Below are positions 11,096 to 23,649 of a stretch of 64,000 bases of DNA, piece after piece. The stretch lies in assembly GCF_003369915.1 (NCBI RefSeq), contig NC_046675.1:9982001-10046000 (forward strand). The letters run 5' to 3'. Position 1 is the first letter of the stretch. Every line of letters begins with the position of its first letter. The translations under genes were made by a program, and so were the position numbers. This DNA is from Drosophila miranda. Lineage: Eukaryota > Arthropoda > Insecta > Diptera > Drosophilidae. The notes under the pieces are model-generated. The model was not told the DNA's origin. It saw only the letters and a list, made by a program, of their open reading frames with translations, and made no database searches.

Positions 11096-14000
11096 ATGGG
11101 GGGCATCGAGGAGCTGTTCATCAGACAGAAGCCATTGATGGAGCCCACGCTGGACCGCCACTCGTTCGTTCACCAGTCGCCGTTCGTGGACGATGTTGGA
11201 GACTTTATACCAAGCAGCGAGGAGACAGGCTGCCCCACCAGCAGCAGCAGCAGTTCGGGGGACTGTAACATCGTCAGTAGCGACATCAACAGCAGCAGCG
11301 ACTGCAGCAGCAGCAACATCAGCAGCAGCATCAGAAATACTGGAGGCAACAACATCAGTATCATCATTGAGGAGGACCTTGGCATGATGGCGGCCGGGGA
11401 TGGAGACCAGAACTTGGCTTCCAAAAGCAGCAGTCACGACAGCAGCGGCGGCAGCAGCAGCAGCAGCAACACAAATAGCAATAGCAAGGACTGCAGTAAG
11501 TTTGGGGGTCCTGCCAAAATGCCAAAAACGAAAGGACCCAACCATCGAGCGACCATCGAAGGAGCCAACACATATTTACGCTTAATTTATTAGCAGTTTT
11601 TGAATATTTGCAAAGTGCTTGAGGAGGCAATAGTTTTTGATTTATCGAGGGCCTGCGCAAACTTGTAGATAATTGTTGACCATACACTGCATCGGCATTC
11701 TGCATACTCTTTCCAGATCCCATCACACTCAGCGATCTACTGGGACTTTGCAGCACCACAACTGGAGGAACTGGAAGCGGAGTGGGAGCTGGAATGGGAT
11801 TCGTTGCAGGCACAGGAGCGGGAGCCTTAGACGGAGGAGGAGGAGGCGGAGGATTGGCCACTGCCCAAGCCAGCAATCAGAAACAGAATCAAAACCACAC
11901 CCAGAACGGAGACAACGGCATCAGCAGTGGCAGCACGAATCGTCTGAATGCCGCTACTACTGCCGTTGCCGCCGCCTCTGGCGATGGTGTGGGCGTTGGC
12001 GTTGGTGTCCAACTGTCTGCCAATGCAGCCATCTACTCCCCCCTAACACCCAGCTCCACGCAATCCTCGGCCTCGCCAGGCACCACCAAGTCGAATTTCG
12101 ACTACTTTCAGGTAAATCTTTGGCCAATGTTCCTCTGATTCGACACGAATAGTATCGAATCCAATCGATTGATGCCTGAACTTTTGCGAGTGTTCTCTCT
12201 TTAGGAGGCTCAAACCCTTTTTCTAATAATTGCACTCAATTTGCACCGATTTCTAGTAACTTTTTGCTTGTAACTACATATTGTAACCCATTCCCCCTGT
12301 GTGTCTGTCTTCCCCCCCTCTTAATATATAGCTCTCTGTGTCCCTCTATATCTCGCTCCCTTTGTATATCTTTCTCTCTCTCTACCTCTCTCTGTCTCTG
12401 TGTGTTTTCGTCTATGTCTTGTCTAAAATACCCTTGCAGGGAGCATTACAACTTTGCCATCGACTAGGCCAAATATTAGGATTGAAATGGAAGAAATTCT
12501 GAATGCTTTTTCTTAGGATATCAGAGAATGCTGGCAGAAAATGTTAAAATTTTGATTAAAAAATCAAGAATCATCTTAAATCCGAGCATTCCGTGTGTAT
12601 TTTTGTCTGTTTTTATGGAAATTTTTAAAGATTTGGCCTCAAAGTCGCTATACCATAGAAAATACATGACGATAGACAATTTTTAGTGTAGGAATCTTTA
12701 GTATTAATGTATATTTTCCAACAAATACCTATGGTATAAATAATTTTATAAGAAATGGGCTACTACGATTTCTTAAGTCAATTATTTTTGAGTATTTATT
12801 GAGAAAAATCAATAAAATCGAATATGTTGTAGTACATTATGTCCAATTAGTTGCGAATGTGGATATTATTACCCCATATATGAGGTCTATTAGAATGATT
12901 TTTCGTAAGGGAATTCTTAAGAGAAAAAAATCCGACCAAATTTCACATATTTCTTTAAATGCTTTCAAATATGGCTATTTCTATAAAATCGAACATCTAT
13001 ATCCTTTATCCGTTCCATTAGCCACATGGGTCTCAGTTTGTGTCTGTTTGCTTATGGGAACATTGTACAGCTTATAAGGCTGATTCGAAGAATGGGACTA
13101 TTGGCGGGGTACTAGTAGGGTACGAATATCTCTTGTTTCTCTCTTGTAAGGGTATTTCGGCTTCGTTCTTGAGACGAAGATAACTTGAACCGTTTAACTG
13201 TTTACCGTTTGACCATTTGACCGTTTCCTTTCCTCATTTTTAATTTATTTGATTTCCATATTCTTTATCTTTTTTATATGTCTGAATTGTTGGTTGGAAT
13301 TGGCGAAAAACAATAACAATTAAACAATAGTTTGAAAATGTTGCACAAAGTAACCCACTTAAGGCTTTCCAAAGAACAAACATCAGCTTCGATTGCTCTG
13401 CACCTTTATCGCCAAGTACGCCTTCATCTATTTACAATCGCTCCTTTCACAGTTCACCTTTGGTCAGGTAATGCTATACTCGTAAGCGGCACTGCACCAC
13501 AACTGCACCCGCCTTCTACAATATATCGTGTGGAATATATTCTGGAACTAACCCTGAGCTTGTGCTTCCTTCTTTCTTTGCTGCCCCTGCAGCGACAGCA
13601 GCAATTCCTCCAGCGGCAACGGCCTGTCAACCGACTCGATCAACATGCTCTACCAGCAGCAGCGCCAGGAGCCGCAGGGCTTCTCAGGCAGCGGCCTGGG
13701 ACTGAACCTCCAGAATGCCTCCACGCGCTCCAACACGCCCGAGAGCCAGAACAGCAACCAGTCGATCAATGAACCCAATCTACTGGACATGATTGTGGGT
13801 GTCTTAACATTTTAAGGGCAATCGAATCTGTTCTCATTTGTCTGATTCTTTCAGAACCTGCTGTCTGTGAATAGCAACCGACTGGCAACCATGCAGCAGC
13901 AGCAGCAGCACCAGCAGCAGCAGCAGCTCCACCAGCAACAGCAGGTCCATCAGCAGCTGCAGCAGCAGTACGCGAACCTCAACAGGAACTACGAGCAGCA

Positions 14001-15718
14001 GCTGTCCGGCAATGGGAGCCAGCACAATTTCGACCTGAACGGAGACCTCAATCAGTGCGGATTGGATAACTTTGCCAGCGTGGACATGGAGCTGGCAAAA
14101 CTGCAGAATCTGCAGCGCATCAACACGCTGAAGCTGCTGCATGCACAGACGCAACAGATGCCGCTGCTCAGTCAGCTGCTGCAGAGCTATGCCGGGAACA
14201 TTCCTGCTGCGACCAATGCAGCCAGCAGCCTGACCAATCTCGGAGGAGCGGCGAATGGATTTGGGCCCAACCTCACGGGGCAGGACGGCGGCAGTACCAA
14301 CGATGGGCATCTGGATCGCGTGGCCAAGTTCCATAGGAGCTCCGCGGCCCTGTACGATGCCACCTGCACCTGGAGCGGACAGTTGCCGCCACGATCGCAC
14401 CGAATGCTCAACTATTCCCCAAAGGTCTTCCTGGGCGGCATTCCGTGGGACATCAGTGAACAGTCGCTCATTCAGATATTCAAGCCATTCGGCTCTATCA
14501 AGTGAGGACAAGAACAACCATTTCCCCCTTCGATGGGTCTTAATTTCTGTTTTTTCTGTGCAGAGTGGAATGGCCTGGCAAGGAGCAGCAGGCTGCACAG
14601 CCCAAAGGCTACGTCTACATCATCTTTGAGTCGGACAAACAGGTGAAGGCCTTGCTGTCGGCCTGCGTGGTCCAAATGGACGATGCTCACAGCGGCAGCA
14701 ACTACTACTTTAAGATCTCATCGCGTCGCATCAAGTCCAAGGATGTGAGTGGATACCGTCTAAATACCCCAGACTCGTATGGAATGCCCCCCCTTCAATT
14801 TCTGTTTTATATTTCGCAGGTTGAGGTCATTCCCTGGATCATAGCCGACTCGAATTTTGTGCGCTCTAGCTCCCAGAAGTTGGACCCCACAAAGACCGTT
14901 TTCGTTGGCGCCCTACATGGAAAACTGACGGCGGAGGGCCTGGGCAAAATCATGGACGATCTCTTCGATGGGGTGCTGTATGCGGGCATCGACACGGACA
15001 AGTACAAGTATCCGATTGGATCGGGACGAGTGACTTTCAGCAACTTTCGCTCCTACATGAAGGCCGTTTCAGCCGCCTTCATCGAGATACGCACCACGAA
15101 GTTCACCAAGAAGGTGCAGGTGGATCCGTACTTGGAGGATGCCTTGTGCTCGATATGCGGCGTGCAGCATGGTCCCTACTATTGTCGGGAGCTCTCCTGC
15201 TTCCGGTGAGTGCTTCATTCGGAGATTGTATACAGAATCACACTAAAGATAACTCTTTTTGCAGCTACTTTTGTCGCAGTTGCTGGCAATGGCAGCACAG
15301 CTGTGACATTGTGAAGAACCACAAGCCCTTGACGCGCAACAGCAAGTCGCAGGCTCTGGTGGGCATTGGCCCCGCCTCGTCGACAGTCTCGCTGGCTTCC
15401 TCCAATCACAGCAACAGCAATGCAGAGCACAAGATGCCGCAGCAGCAACATAACCACCACCATCATCATCAACAGCTGCATCACAACCAGAGCCACCACA
15501 ACCTCCACCAGCACCAGCAACAGCAGCAACAGCAGCAGAAGCATCACCAGGTCAATCATCATGGCAATCTACATCAGTCGCACTCGCAGCAGTCGCAGTC
15601 CGGAGGAGGAGGCTATGGGCTGCTGGGCAATGCTGGAGCCGCCGCCAATGCCACGGCCACTTCATTGTACAACTTCCAGCAGCAGCTCCAGCAACAGCAG
15701 CAACACCAGGCGATCTAA
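11096..15718 (+). CDS. orb: Orb, CPEB1-class cytoplasmic polyadenylation element-binding protein
   Basis: Joined exons 11096-11495, 11717-12111, predicted microexon 13453-13481, 13593-13794, 13855-14501, 14564-14744, 14820-15205 and 15265-15718 give about 897 aa. RRM1 starts near residue 532 (RNP2 VFLGGI, RNP1 KGYVYIIF), RRM2 near 643 (VFVGAL, GSGRVTF), and a ZZ-type double zinc-binding domain follows near 728-765 ([20 protein letters not shown]). The motif [12 protein letters not shown] before RRM1 and the [16 protein letters not shown] RRM2 match vertebrate CPEB1, not CPEB2-4, so this is orb and not orb2. Family role: it binds U-rich CPEs in 3' UTRs and controls poly(A) length and translation of localized mRNAs in the germline, notably in oocyte axis specification. 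Low-complexity Ser, Gly and Gln regions fill the N-terminal half, and the C-terminal tail is His/Gln-rich. Both first exons (9896 and 11096) leave phase 1, consistent with alternative promoters. The ATG at 11096 follows a CA-rich 5' leader. Confidence 0.94.
13453..13481 (+). CDS. orb: Predicted 29-nt orb microexon
   Basis: The exon ending at 12111 leaves phase 0, but the exon starting at 13593 must be read from its second base to stay open and keep the downstream RRMs in frame. A candidate exon with acceptor TCCTTTCACAG (ending 13452) and donor GTAAGC (13482) is 29 nt long and restores the frame, adding FTFGQVMLY and a split Ser codon. Direct joining of 12111 to 13593 would run into a stop near 13770. 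The sequence supports the need for a frame-correcting exon; the exact choice is inference. Confidence 0.6.
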
Positions 15719-18400
15719 AGACATCCTCCCATCTTTTAAGCGTACCGTTTTAACGTGCTTCCGATACAGCGTTGAGCGTAGATCGCAAGCAGAGAACAGC
15801 GCATTCCCGGACATTATGGCCGACACACTATCATTGCAAACGACACAGAGATACAGAGTTTTATTGATGTGTATAAATATCTATATGTAGAACAACGGTA
15901 CGAGGTATGAAGTATACGATTATACGCGTTGATATATCCCTTAAATCTTAAGGCTTAAGGTCCCTTAGTGTCCCCTCTTCGGACACCCAAACACACCCCC
16001 AAACAAGACACAGACACTCACTCTACACACACTACTACTTTTTGTACTATTTCTTTGATAATCATGCTTACATATCAAACAGCATTTGGATCAATCGATG
16101 CTTGAGCGATGAAATGAGCGATTTCATTTACCCATCATAACCTCAATCAAGCCACAATACTATAATAGTTACTTTTTGGCTAAGAAAGCTGTTCGAAACC
16201 TATTCTATATTTGGTAATTGTCTAATTTTAAGCTAACGTGAGAGGGCGTGGAGTCTGGATCGAGAATCAGGACTAGCTTCCCGCCCGCCCGCGAGATTGG
16301 AGAATCTCTTTTTTGTTATTGTTTATTTTTTTTTTTGCGCTATTATTGAGGAATTTTATGTGGTTTCTTTTTACATAGCCAAGGCCCATACATATATCCA
16401 ATATATATATATTTATGGACTGTCCGTTGAGCGTTAATCTATCAGGGAATTTCAATTTTTAGAAGCATTTTTAAAAATTGTAAATTCATTTACCTTTTGC
16501 CCACCCCTCAAATACCCCCATTTCTGTCATTTATTGAATTTTTTTGTTACACTTGAGTTTTTTTGATTTACGAGATTTTTTTGTTCAGTTTTTTTTTTGT
16601 TATTTTGAATTAGTTTTAAGCACACAAACACACACCAACAGTTACGCGCGATGCCTGATCGATTGTTGAACTTTGTTTTAAGGGAACTTTAAGAATATAA
16701 TTATCTTGCGTTTGGCTTTTTTGGCTGTTCCAGTTTTAGAGCGCCACACATCATGGCGCTATAAGCTTATTATCTCTATGTCTTACATTATTTTTCATGT
16801 ATTTTGAGAAAGGATCTCCAGTGCTTTAACCACTTATTATCTATATACCTATACACACATCACGTATGTAGCCACGAAACAAACACACACTAATCTTACA
16901 TACATATTGTACTTAACAATGCTTTAATTTAATTCATTTTTTTGTACTCTTCTATTAGAAAAAAAAAAAAACGAAAAGATCACACACAAACACACGTATT
17001 CACAAATCTAAAACAAATATATAACACAATATTGCCTTTTCCAACTCTTTGATTTTCTATTTTTCATTTAGTAAACACTTACGCCCAGCCTAACCATCTA
17101 AACACTAACCTTTTCAAAGCTTTCCCAGCAGTTGGCTACTCCTAAGAATCCCCGAAAATCAAGAAGAAAGAAAGAAACATACTAGTCGTAATATCAAAAG
17201 TTAAATTCAAACGAATTTAAGCATAAAAACAATCAAATTACTTTACCACGAAAAAAAAAAAATGAACGAAACTAAACACTGGTGTCTGGCGACTGTCACA
17301 CAGCGCGGTGACTGTACGTACTCTTGACTGACAGCTGTCAGCGGATGCTGTTCTCTGTCGATTTTTAACGAAAGCACGCCATGCACTCTAGACTCTACTC
17401 TAGGCCTTAATTGATTTTAGCATTATTTCAAAACACCATACACTCCACACACGATACGATACGACACGACACGACATGCATTAAGAAGAACCTACAGGGA
17501 TTTTATGGTAGAAAAAAAAACATACATGAAACCAAATAATTATATTATATTAATACCAAAAAGAGCGGATGTTGAGCGACTGCTGCTCTGCAGTATAGTT
17601 AAATTTGTTTAGTTTTTAATATATCGATTTGCAAAGAGATAAGCAATTTTTAATTAACAAATACGAGGAGAGAAATGTAGGAGTATGAAGAATGGAATGC
17701 GGGTCTAGGGTAACCATGGATGCCTCTTAGTGTAACGGTTTCTGTTGTAGCGCCTCTACCTACAAAAAGTCTTAGTTTCCTTTGCCTCTAGGGATCGCCC
17801 CACAGAGATCCCGATGCAAGCCAAAGAGTGTATAAGAGCAATAAACCCAAAACATAAGGAACGAAATTAATGCTAGACAAGTGCATCGTTAGTAACCATT
17901 TACCCCATAAATAAATACCTATCTATATACAATAAACACACATACACACAAGACAACATACTATACATACTATACATAATGTATAATGCCTTCGATAAGG
18001 ATAAGGAACGATTAAGGACTAAGGAGAATGGATTAAGGAGCCAATCCCAAGCAAATCACCCACTTAAATCGCTTTAATGCCAACCACAAATCAAAAACAA
18101 AAGCTTATTGACTACTTTTAAATGCAGTTTACATTCTATTGTACTACGATGCAAGTATATTCTACATATATGTACATCCTATACCTATACCAAAAGCCTA
18201 CATCTACACCTACACCTAGCTATAGATCATACGAATAGTTTGTAAATCAGGATATCAGGGCGGTGGCGGTGGACAGAAAAGAGTTGAACATTTCGCTGGA
18301 ATTAACCTTAACCTATATACAATACACAATACCTACAATATATATAATGAAGAATAAAACTGAAGAATGGTTTATAGTATATATTTTAAATCTGAAAGTT
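15719..18400 (+). promoter_or_regulatory. orb: orb 3' UTR with cytoplasmic polyadenylation elements
   Basis: AT-rich sequence after the orb stop carries CPE-like motifs TTTTAT at 15859, 16354 and 17501 and TTTTAAT at 17614 and 17648. Candidate AATAAA signals are at 17840, 17910, 17931 and 18353. Orb is known to bind its own 3' UTR and promote its own translation in the female germline, and these motifs fit that loop. A perfect palindrome CTGACAGCTGTCAG lies at 17328-17341. The true cleavage site is not known from sequence. Confidence 0.6.
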
Positions 18401-19625
18401 GAATGAATCACAAATACCCTGTAATACTTAAGCTAGACAAACTTTAAAGATAAAATGGTGCTTTAGCTGAATTATTAATAATTGTAAGACTTACCTTGGA
18501 GGGGGAGCTTCGGTCAGTAGTTGCCCCTCGCTCATTGGATGGATGGATTCTTTTTAAATTACATTTTTTAGCCTCTTTTTATTCAAACATACCCAATCAT
18601 CTATTGGATGTGACGTGTTTTTAGCTCAAGCTTTGAATTTTCAGATACAACATACAAAAACATACAGGCAACAATCACACACACACACACACTCGAAACT
18701 CGAACACTTGCATACATATTCGTGAAACAATTTTAAATATCTACCTAAATTTACGATACTTTTTACTCACCAAAGAAAAAAAGGAACAACTTTTAATGGA
18801 ACATTTTAAGGCTATTTCGGCCAGAAGCAATTGGCGCACTCAATCTCGATCGATCGTATGTTAAATCAGTTTTACTTTAAAGTTTTTAACGCTTTTACAA
18901 GCTAAACAAACAAACAAAAAACAAAAGAAACAAAAACGAGAATTTTAAATTTAATCTACAAACATTTTAAACTTTTTCGCACTGGCTTTCCATCTAATTT
19001 AAAAAGGAAGACGTTTTATTTTCAAACGAAAAAGAAAAGTAAGAAACTTCATGTATCAATAAAACACACACACACAAGAAAAAAGACAAATTAATATTTA
19101 AACGAAATGTAAAGGAACCAAAATCGAACGCTTCCCACGCAAAACCGATAATATTAAATTTTAGCAAAGTAAAAGTAAAAATGAAATAATTAAGGAGATT
19201 ATGCAAAGCGAAATTAGACAACAATAAAACCTTAATTAACAATCCAACAAATACTATATAGGACAGATATATATATATATGTATATTTTACAGACATAAG
19301 TCATCCGCTTATCTACTATACACCCATTAAATTTAAGCCTCCTTCTACGAGTAAATACATTTTTTTTGTAAGCTGAAGGTGAAAAAATCCGAAAATCCGA
19401 TGGAAGGAATATCTCTAATCTTATGCCGATATCTCTACCTACACAAACACACACGCACACACACTAACACTCTCACACGCATTAACTATACTGTAACCTA
19501 TACCGTAATCTATACTAAAACTACAGCTCTCTATACTAATCGATGCCCTTATACTATATATAGCGGATATTTTTACTATCGTATTACCGATTGATGATTG
19601 ATCATCTGGTATTCAAAGACACCCG

Positions 19626-19628
<3 letters not shown>

Positions 19629-19657
<29 letters not shown>
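19629..19657. repeat. (CA)n microsatellite
   Basis: CA dinucleotide run of about 14 units downstream of orb. Confidence 0.9.
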
Positions 19658-19661
<4 letters not shown>

Positions 19662-20185
19662 GACACAAGAGACAAAAAAAACCACACAAGCGAACATGTG
19701 AGACACATTTTGGGGGAACATAAATGCAAAAACTTTGCAAATTGAATTTTAAACAGTAGCACACGGTATTTGCTCGGCAAATGTGTTACAGCTAGGCGAT
19801 AAGGATAAGAATGCAATAAGAACGGTTTTTAAAAAGACTATTATACAACCTATATACGAGTATATTATATATACACAAATGAAATGAAAAGAAATCCGAG
19901 GAATAAGAGTATATATAGTATAATATCGACATACAGAAAATTCAGAACGGAATACTAAGCTTTTAATGCAATACAAATAATCAAATACCACATACAATAT
20001 AGTATATATACACACACAGCATACATACATACATAAATATATGAATATATTTTAGTAATACTTGAAGAACAACAAAGAGAGACGATACCAATACGAATAC
20101 GAATCTGTGCGTTTGAATCCGTATAAGTATACACTGTTGTTATAGCAGGCAGAATCAGAAGACGATTTAGAAGAATATTTAGTAC

Positions 20186-20262
20186 GGGGTCGTCGTCGTC
20201 GCCCAGAGGGATCCCCCTAGATAAGGGTGCTCGCCAAGGGGTGGTGTCAGGGGCGACGACCC
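20186..20262. repeat. GC-rich inverted repeat (stem-loop) in AT-rich DNA
   Basis: GGGTCGTCGTCGTCGCCC at 20187-20204 can pair with GGGGCGACGACCC at 20250-20262, enclosing a GC-rich loop of about 45 bases. It stands out sharply from the AT-rich surroundings. It could be an RNA structure in a long orb 3' UTR or a mobile-element fragment. Confidence 0.6.
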
Positions 20263-20374
20263 AACTAATTGATTTTCCCACCTTATATAGGAATATAAAC
20301 AAACAAAAAATTACTGCAGTGCCATTTTAAATAGCTTCCGATAAGTATAAATATACATATACCTATATTATAGT

Positions 20375-20379
<5 letters not shown>

Positions 20380-20411
<32 letters not shown>
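20380..20411. repeat. (AT)n microsatellite
   Basis: AT dinucleotide run of about 15 units. Confidence 0.9.
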
Positions 20412-20416
<5 letters not shown>

Positions 20417-20634
20417 AAGCAAGACATACACATACGTACATACCTAGTATATGCAATATACATACATAAATACATCATATACATAGTTATATATATATAT
20501 ATTGTATACCTATTTATGTACTAAAACCTATTACCTATATATTGTTATGAGCAAAAGTTCAAAATGCATTATGGTTATAACAAATACACACACCCATACA
20601 CTCATTCAGTCATTCACCTAGATACACACAGACA

Positions 20635-20658
20635 CACACACACACACATACACACACT
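20635..20658. repeat. (CA)n microsatellite, imperfect
   Basis: CA-rich run with one interruption, near an array of ACAC motifs downstream of orb. Confidence 0.8.
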
Positions 20659-21762
20659 AAGACAACAGCTACAAAAAAGCAAATGGAACAAAGTTGAACA
20701 TTTTTTGAGGCTTTTTTTTGTATACGAAATGCAAAAAAAAAAATAGAACGAAATGGGGAATAAATAATACTACAAATATTTACAATAATAAATGCATAAC
20801 CGTACAACTCCTGTAGCTAGGTATATTATTGAAAAATTAACAAATCCACAACAACAACAACAAAAATATCTCTATTTATATCAGACTAACGAGAATTTTA
20901 ATGATACGCGCTAATATGGGATGGGGCTATAATACAGGTCTCCCCATTAATATTTCATACATCTAAAGAGCTTACCCATGAAGCAGAGCAAAGCAGAGAG
21001 CCCGAAAGAAAATGATAAAAGTAATACCAATTGTTAATAATTATGCGGCATAAATTAGATATATATATATTTACTAACGAAATGTTATTTTAAACCATAG
21101 CCCAAAGCCTGACCAGGAGCAGGGGGCAGGTCGATCGGACGATCGGTGGGTGCCTCATGTAATCTAAATCTAAATCTAAAAAAAACCAAGTTATAAACCC
21201 CATGCATAACGAGTATAATATCAGACATATGAGTATTTTAAATATGCCTAGGGAAGAACATTGTATACAATGACTGCTAAACTGACAAATCGTATAAATG
21301 AAACAAAAACACAAACATTATTATTATTATTATTATTATGAATAATTCTTGTAATGAACCCTCGCCTCGGCAGGGCGACGACAATATTAATGAAGCTGAA
21401 GCGAAGCCGGAGGGAGACAGCCTGTACATTAAGTTAAGCCAACAAAAGCTGGCATGCTAAAGGCACACTAAAACAGAAAAGAGAGCATACATATACTGTA
21501 CCACATACATGACATGTATCGGAACCTAACAGCAAACACACAATAAAATGAAGTAACAGATAATAAAGGACACACAGACCAAGAATCCCAGTCAGTCTTT
21601 TCTCAATTTTTCAGCGTGTATTTTGTGCTTTCCAATGATCTTACGTGCTAGACACTTGTTGCCGACTTTAAACTTAATTAGCTAACGTACAAAAACATCT
21701 AACGACTAGTTTAAAACTTTCAATCAACAAAAATACGAGTACAAAAAGGCGAGCGGCGGCAA

Positions 21763-23486
21763 CTACTTGTTCAGTCTTCTCTTGGCAAAGATCTGATAAA
21801 TGCCTAGGCCGGCGGATAGGGTGCCTATCGCCCCCACCTGGAAGGTGGTGAGCTTGCCGCCCCAAAGGTAGCCACCGGGCAGAGTGCTGACAGCGTGCAC
21901 AAAGTCCAGGGATATGCGAGCAATAGACACCAGCTCTAGGCGATGCTTGGCCAAGACAGTGGCATCAATGCTGTGGGTAGGGAAGGGTCATCAGTGGCGG
22001 CAATCATTTGTGCATCTCTGGGATGATTACTTACTCGCTTAGCTTCGGATTGCAGCTCAGTTTTTCCTGATTTAGGGAGAAGTTACGCATTGTTCTGGAA
22101 GATAAATCAATAATTTGGTCGTTCTTTTGGCTGGAGTTCATCAATAGTGTACCGCATTAGGTTGAGGTAAACGGAGAGCACCCAGAATATAGAGTTTACG
22201 TTGTCCCATCTGTCCGCATTCTTCACATCCACAATCTTGTGCTCGGCCAGCCAGCAGACCTTCTCGATGGGATAGTACATGAGGTCCACAATGTTGGCCG
22301 TTACCCCCAGCACGGCCATAACGCGATCCGGCTCATTCTCTCCCAAGCCATACTCGAGGGCGTACTGTATCATGGGAATGTCATCGATCAGACGCAGGGT
22401 GGCTCTGGCTCCAGATATCTTCGAGCTGGCCGTGGCATATCGCTTAGCTAAATCGGGATTCCTTTTAGCATGGTAGCCAGCCACCAGTTTGGCGCTGTAG
22501 CAGAGCGCTTTCATCACCTGTAAAAAGAGAGAAAGAGAGAGACATAAATATACTACTATTTACTCAGTGCCGGGGTACAGCTGTGTATCCAATTCCATTC
22601 GATTCAAGCGAGAACCCGTGTCTCTGTTTGCACTCACTTGACCCCTTTTACGGAATCTCTCCCTCGATCCCCCTTAACCATTGCTATTTGTAAAATTGTT
22701 TTGTAGTCACAAACAGATAAAAAACCATCAGCGATAAAAAGAACACCACGAATGCCACAAGCATCTTGCGTAAATGCTGCCACTAGACTGGAGCCAGGGG
22801 AGCGGAGTAGAGTCCTCCTCCTGCACTGATGATGCGGCTTCAATGTTTACTCGATTGCGAATGGCTATTAATATTGTAAGATATTTGCTTTGAAATCAAT
22901 GGGAATGGGGTTTGTTCTATGGCCTTTATAGGTCATCGAATGTCACCCTTGTTGGCCCATTCCATGGCCAATATGAAAGTGGACAAACCTTTCTCTCGCA
23001 GCGTATAATCTTCTTTATCTGGCAGCGGGTTAACTGCTTGCCGGCTATAGTATTCAGCATTATATTATCTTAAGTCAGTCGCCGACGACGCTACGCTAGT
23101 GAGTATTGCCAGAGCTGATAAGCCGGGTCGAACCATGCGTATCGAAGCCATTGCCAAATGCAAGAAGTAAGGCAAGGTCCAAAAATGAGACTTCCTCGTC
23201 GAAACCTCTCAAAAACCCCAGCCAAGAGCTGAAAAACCTGTTGGTTCAGGGTCAGGTCAGAGCCCCTTCAATGGACCCTGTCACAATGCCACGATGCAGT
23301 TTCTATATTTGTTTTAGTTTTAGCCAAACACACACTCTTGAGTAATAGGTAAACAAAACAGGTGGTGCGGCCAATTAATTGTTAATGGATTTTGGTGTTT
23401 GATTGTTCTTTATTTACCTTATCACGCCCGCCATAGGAGTCGATAATATCACAGAACTCGCTCACGAACTTCGATGGGCTGCTCAT
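21763..23486 (-). CDS. Pex11c: PEX11-gamma peroxisomal membrane protein
   Basis: Exons on the minus strand: 23486-23418 (phase 0), 22517-22153 (phase 2), 22094-22035 (phase 1 start, 2 left) and 21970-21763, giving 233 aa, close to the usual 230-245 aa of PEX11 proteins. Conserved motifs seen: an LRLIDDIPM block, YGLGENE, then DLMYYPIEKVCWLAEHK, which matches the PEX11-gamma signature (YYP.E...W.A). Near the C-terminus a Gly-rich hydrophobic segment (FQVGAIGTLSAGLGIYQI) precedes a basic end (KRRLNK), as expected for a tail anchored in the peroxisomal membrane. Family role: membrane elongation and division of peroxisomes. Start chosen at 23486 (MSSPSKFVSEF), after which SYGGRDK joins VMKALCYSAKL, the typical start of the family. 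Intron 1 is about 900 bases. The gene is divergent from wda with about 690 bases between start codons. The symbol assumes orthology to Drosophila Pex11c. Confidence 0.9.
22518..23417 (-). other. Intron 1 of the PEX11 gene
   Basis: A 900-base intron, long compared with its neighbours. Short ORFs on both strands lack conserved motifs, and I see no nested gene. Confidence 0.7.
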
Positions 23487-23649
23487 AGTGGCTATGAAAA
23501 GTACAAGTACTGTTTTATAATACCAGTCCAGTCAGAAACGCGCACCGAAATGAAATAAAAGCAAAACAAATAAAATTCGAAAGCGGGAGCGGGAGGAGGA
23601 ATAAATAACACCCAATAAAACAATAACAGTTCGAACAGCTGTTGTTGTT

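Larger units (their letters stand above)
18401..21762. other. AT-rich spacer or extended orb 3' UTR
   Basis: No coding sequence. It holds many short A/T tracts, microsatellites (CA near 19630 and 20636, AT near 20380), a GC-rich stem-loop at 20186-20262 and further AATAAA signals at 21542 and 21563. A very long orb 3' UTR isoform could extend to about 21.57 kb. Confidence 0.5.

Noticed and set aside
12440..12502. Possible extra orb exon after acceptor CCCTTGCAG (12440), reading [11 protein letters not shown]
   Set aside because: It meets a stop (TGA) before any GT donor, so it could only be a terminal exon, and it does not solve the phase problem before 13593.
13834..14598. 254-codon minus-strand ORF
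   Set aside because: Antisense shadow of the orb exon with CAG repeats; yields leucine runs typical of reversed poly-Q.
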